Assembly (NCBI GenBank): GCA_050944855.1
Contig: JBMNRU010000047.1
Coordinates: forward strand, 1 to 6,741
Direction: 5' to 3'
DNA from: Lactonifactor sp050944855
GTDB taxonomy: Bacteria > Bacillota > Clostridia > Lachnospirales > Lachnospiraceae
DNA length: 6,741 nucleotides
Shown here: positions 4,988 through 6,741 of the stretch, piece after piece
How the letters are laid out: every line of letters starts with the position of its first letter
Numbering within the stretch: position 1 is the first letter of the stretch
Made by a program: the position numbers and the translations under genes
The notes under the pieces: generated by a model
What the model saw: the letters and a program-made list of their open reading frames with translations, nothing else
Database searches by the model: none
Told to the model about the DNA's origin: nothing

Positions 4988-5800
4988 ATGGATTATGAAT
5001 ACTTCCGGGTAGAAGAATCCGAGCAGTTTTCATTTTTCCGTATTCCCAAGGCACTGTTTACAGAAAAGGAATTTGAAGGTCTGTCCACGGATGCAAAGCT
5101 TCTGTATGGTATCCTGCTGGACAGGATCAACCTTTCAAAGAAAAATGGCTGGGTGGATGCTGACGGTTATGTGTATATCATCTACACGGTAGCTGAACTT
5201 CAGGAAGTGCTGCACATGTCACACACAACGGTCACAAAGCTTCTTAGGGAGCTTGACAGTGTACATGGCATCGGTCTGATCGAACGCTATCGACAGGGCT
5301 GCAACCGTCCATCGGTGATATATGTGAAGAACTTTGTAAAACGCATCCGGGCAAAACCGGCAGTTTATTATCCTTCTGGAACGCAAGAAATTTGCTGTCC
5401 GGAACGCAAGAATCTGGCAGTCCGGAATGCAAAAAACTTGCTGTCCGGAACGCAAAAAAATGGAAGTCCGGAGTGCAAGAAATTTGCCACAAATAATACT
5501 GATATAAATAAGACTGATAAGAATGATACTGACAGGAGTAAGAGCCGCTCTTCGGAAAAGGAAAGCACCTGTCTGTACGGACGGTTTGGAAATGTCCGGC
5601 TTTCCGTGGAAGAAAACCGGGAGCTGCGGAAACTGTATCCGTATGACTTCCAGAGGATGATTGACCAGCTTTCTGCTTATATGAAATCCACTGGAAAAAC
5701 CTATCAGGATCATTTCGCAACGATTCTTCTCTGGGCAGGAAGGGAAGAACTGAAAACCGGTTCTGGAAGATATGACTTTGAGGAAGGAGAGAGTCTATGA
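4988..5800 (+). CDS. repA: RepA_N-type replication initiator with embedded iterons
   Basis: A 270-residue initiator. Residues about 16-118 form a winged-helix RepA_N domain (FFRIPKALFTEKEFEGL, TDAKLLYGILLDRI, VYIIYTVAELQEVLHMSHTTVTKLLREL, RPSVIYVKNF). Residues 129-185 are a low-complexity linker encoded by tandem DNA repeats. Residues about 190-255 (YGRFGNVRLS, then YMKSTGKTYQDHFATILLWA) match the C-terminal domain common in Firmicute phage and plasmid replication proteins, often found next to a helicase loader. In RepA_N plasmids the protein binds iterons inside its own gene and starts theta replication. TGAGGA at 4975-4980 supports ATG 4988. The stop overlaps the dnaC-like start (ATGA at 5797-5800). 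The name repA is a family-level label. Confidence 0.9.
   Translation: MDYEYFRVEESEQFSFFRIPKALFTEKEFEGLSTDAKLLYGILLDRINLSKKNGWVDADGYVYIIYTVAELQEVLHMSHTTVTKLLRELDSVHGIGLIERYRQGCNRPSVIYVKNFVKRIRAKPAVYYPSGTQEICCPERKNLAVRNAKNLLSGTQKNGSPECKKFATNNTDINKTDKNDTDRSKSRSSEKESTCLYGRFGNVRLSVEENRELRKLYPYDFQRMIDQLSAYMKSTGKTYQDHFATILLWAGREELKTGSGRYDFEEGESL
5374..5488 (+). repeat. Five tandem 23-bp iterons inside repA (putative replication origin)
   Basis: Units start at 5374, 5397, 5420, 5443 and 5466, each exactly 23 bp with no spacers. The core is GTCCGGAACGCAAGAA followed by a T/G-rich end; 13 of 23 positions (2, 3, 5-7, 10-13, 15, 16, 19, 21) are invariant. The period is not divisible by three, so the peptide cycles through three frames (SGTQEI, PERKNL, RNAKNL, SGTQKN, PECKKF). 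Conservation is therefore on DNA, not protein. Two-turn spacing puts each site on nearly the same helix face, as in iteron origins. Confidence 0.88.
5489..5542 (+). other. AT-rich segment with three 15-bp repeats, candidate DNA-unwinding element
   Basis: Directly after the last iteron comes an AT-rich run containing three in-frame 15-bp repeats starting ACTGAT/ACTGAC at 5498, 5513 and 5528. They encode TDINK, TDKND and TDRSK. An AT-rich tract beside iterons is the usual place of initial strand opening in iteron origins. Here the repeat is in frame, so a protein-linker explanation is equally open. Confidence 0.55.
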
Positions 5801-6594
5801 CAGATAGCAGGAATGTGGCTGATTTTCTTGGGGAAGACGGATGCCTCCGGTGTGGTGTATGCGGGAAACGGAAACAGCTGAGGATCAATTTTATGGGAAG
5901 GGACCGTGTAGTGGGCTGCCTGTGTGACTGCGAGGCTCAGGCAAGAAAAGAAAAAGAAGAGCAGCTCCGTAGGGAAGAAGCCCAGAGGGAGCTTTACCAG
6001 AGAAAATCGGTAGGACTTAGAGACCGGAGGTTCTGGGAATGGCGATTTGAAAATGATAATGGGTCAAATGATAAGATGCTCATTGCCAGGCAGTATGCAA
6101 AAAACTGGGAGAAGATGAAAAAAGAAAATGTAGGGCTTCTCCTGATGGGTCCGGTGGGGACTGGGAAGAGCTTCTTTGCCGGGTGTATTGCCAATGCCCT
6201 TCTGGAACAGGGGGAGCGGGTGATGATGACGAACTTCTCACGTATCCTGAATGAAATGACAAACTATCAGGCAGATAAAAACCAGATTGTGCAGAATCTG
6301 GTGGATTACCCGCTTCTGATTATTGATGACCTGGGGATAGAACGTAATTCAGAGTTTGCCCTGGAGCAGATCTATAACGTGATTGACAGCAGGTACTGTA
6401 AAATGAAGCCTCTCATCATCACAACAAATCTCGGGTTGAATGATATGAAAGATGAATCGCTGGATGTAGCCCATAAGCGGATTTACAGCAGAATATTGGA
6501 GATGTGTGTGCCTGTCTATTGTGGCGGGGCAGACAAAAGAAGGGAAGAAGGAACGGAAAAGCTCGGTCGGATGCAGAGTCTGATCAGTGGCTGA
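5797..6594 (+). CDS. dnaC: DnaC-like AAA+ helicase loader
   Basis: A 265-residue ATPase of the DnaC/DnaI/IstB group. The N-terminus has a cysteine cluster (C16, C19, C22 and C41, C43, C45), likely a zinc-binding region, followed by a charged helical segment (QARKEKEEQLRREEAQREL). The AAA+ core shows Walker A GPVGTGKS at 118-125, Walker B LLIIDD at 173-178, sensor 1 ITTN at 208-211, and R232 in KRIYSRILE as the probable arginine finger. Such proteins deliver the replicative helicase to an origin opened by an initiator, consistent with its overlap with repA (ATGA at 5797-5800). The start has an AAGGAGAG site at about 5784-5791. IstB-like transposition helpers share this fold, but no IstA neighbour is present, so a replication role fits better. 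The stop codon lies inside a terminator-like hairpin. Confidence 0.92.
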   Translation: MTDSRNVADFLGEDGCLRCGVCGKRKQLRINFMGRDRVVGCLCDCEAQARKEKEEQLRREEAQRELYQRKSVGLRDRRFWEWRFENDNGSNDKMLIARQYAKNWEKMKKENVGLLLMGPVGTGKSFFAGCIANALLEQGERVMMTNFSRILNEMTNYQADKNQIVQNLVDYPLLIIDDLGIERNSEFALEQIYNVIDSRYCKMKPLIITTNLGLNDMKDESLDVAHKRIYSRILEMCVPVYCGGADKRREEGTEKLGRMQSLISG

Positions 6595-6607
6595 TCGGTT
6601 CTTTTTT
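6580..6607 (+). terminator. Terminator-like hairpin overlapping the dnaC stop codon
   Basis: CTGATCAG at 6580-6587 pairs with CTGATCGG at 6591-6598 (8 bp, one G-T wobble) around a 3-nt loop, followed by TTCTTTTTT (6599-6607). The dnaC stop (6592-6594) lies in the right arm, so a ribosome finishing dnaC would cover the hairpin. That could make termination depend on translation and lower expression of the transfer genes downstream. Confidence 0.65.
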
Positions 6608-6626
6608 GATGAAAGGGGTGATACCA

Positions 6627-6653
6627 ATGGTCTTAGGTTGGGACAGCACGTAA
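6627..6653 (+). CDS. Possible eight-residue leader ORF between dnaC and pcfB
   Basis: ATG 6627 opens MVLGWDST and stops at TAA 6651-6653. AAGGGGTGAT at 6613-6622 is close to the ideal ribosome binding site and well spaced for this ATG. An in-frame ATG at 6609 would add six residues. It lies between a terminator-like hairpin and the next gene, where a leader peptide could act, but the ORF is so short that it may be a decayed gene end or chance. Confidence 0.25.
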   Translation: MVLGWDST

Positions 6654-6675
6654 TACGCTGAAAGGAGGGAAATTC

Positions 6676-6741
6676 ATGCAGGAAGAAGTAACACAGAAAA
6701 CGGTGACTTTTTGTGTGCGTACCACAAAAATGACGGCAGAT
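6676..6741 (+). CDS. pcfB: PcfB-family conjugation protein (5' end only)
   Basis: A partial gene, with 22 codons to the window edge, reading MQEEVTQKTVTFCVRTTKMT. This opening matches the N-terminus of PcfB/DUF3801-family proteins, which in Firmicute conjugative elements precede the VirD4-type coupling protein gene and are linked to relaxosome/coupling function (PcfB of pCF10 is the named example). AAAGGAGGG at 6661-6669 lies 6 nt before the ATG. It marks the change from replication genes to transfer genes. The identification rests on a short stretch and on gene order. Confidence 0.78.
   Translation, partial: MQEEVTQKTVTFCVRTTKMTAD

Noticed and set aside
5374..5488. CRISPR array
   Set aside because: The repeats are contiguous 23-mers without unique spacers, lie in a coding gene and have no cas genes nearby. 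They fit iterons.
5244..5888. Long minus-strand ORF (214 codons) opposite repA and the dnaC start
   Set aside because: Its sequence is the antisense of clear RepA and DnaC coding regions, is Ser/Pro/Arg-rich without any family motif, and has no convincing ribosome site. Other minus-strand ORFs (613-1056, 983-1495, 3488-3802, 5219-5713) fail for the same reason.
5797..6594. IstB transposition helper of an IS21-type element
   Set aside because: The AAA+ core is shared, but there is no IstA transposase or terminal repeats, and it overlaps a replication initiator gene with an N-terminal Cys cluster as in DnaC/DnaI-type loaders.

Overview
The window looks like the replication, partition and single-strand-DNA end of an integrative and conjugative element (ICE) or ICE/plasmid hybrid from a low-to-mid GC Firmicute, most likely a gut Clostridium relative of the Lachnospiraceae type. 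The grounds are the strong AGGAGG-type ribosome binding sites, Rho-independent terminators, tightly packed and overlapping genes, and the gene order ParA - ParB - small membrane protein - Cys-rich protein - SSB - RepA_N-type initiators - DnaC-like loader - PcfB, which I recognise from such elements. The organism assignment is inference.

Layout. Positions 1-350 hold the 3' part of a tyrosine-recombinase (integrase) gene that stops abruptly inside its conserved catalytic HxLRH box, so it is a remnant of another element and the join at about 343-350 may be the edge of the present element. Positions 351-634 contain no sizeable gene but are highly structured: two related hairpins whose arms can also pair with each other, a GAAA-tetraloop hairpin, a possible 27-codon leader ORF and a terminator just before parA. 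Positions 635-2628 are a compact parA-parB-membrane-protein operon with translational overlaps, closed by a strong terminator (2646-2686). Positions 2687-2841 are a gene-free spacer with a 13-bp direct repeat. From 2842 to the right edge a second co-directional operon runs: Cys-rich protein, SSB, an unrecognised helical protein, two tandem RepA_N-domain proteins, a DnaC-like AAA+ loader, a terminator-like hairpin, and the start of a PcfB-family gene.

How the genes may work together. The second RepA carries five exact-period 23-bp tandem repeats (5374-5488) followed by an AT-rich stretch (5489-5542) between its N-terminal winged-helix domain and its C-terminal domain. The period is not a multiple of three, so the repeat is kept at the DNA level. 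This is the layout of an iteron origin embedded in the initiator gene, as described for RepA_N replicons. RepA would bind the iterons, the DnaC-like protein would load the host helicase, SSB would coat single strands, and ParA/ParB would stabilise the circular form. PcfB marks the start of the conjugation module.

The points most worth a second look are the iteron origin inside repA, the 1-2-3-4 attenuator-like leader of parA, a 27-bp perfect palindrome inside parB that could be an embedded centromere or operator, a perfect internal Shine-Dalgarno at the domain boundary of the first RepA-like gene, and the integrase junction.
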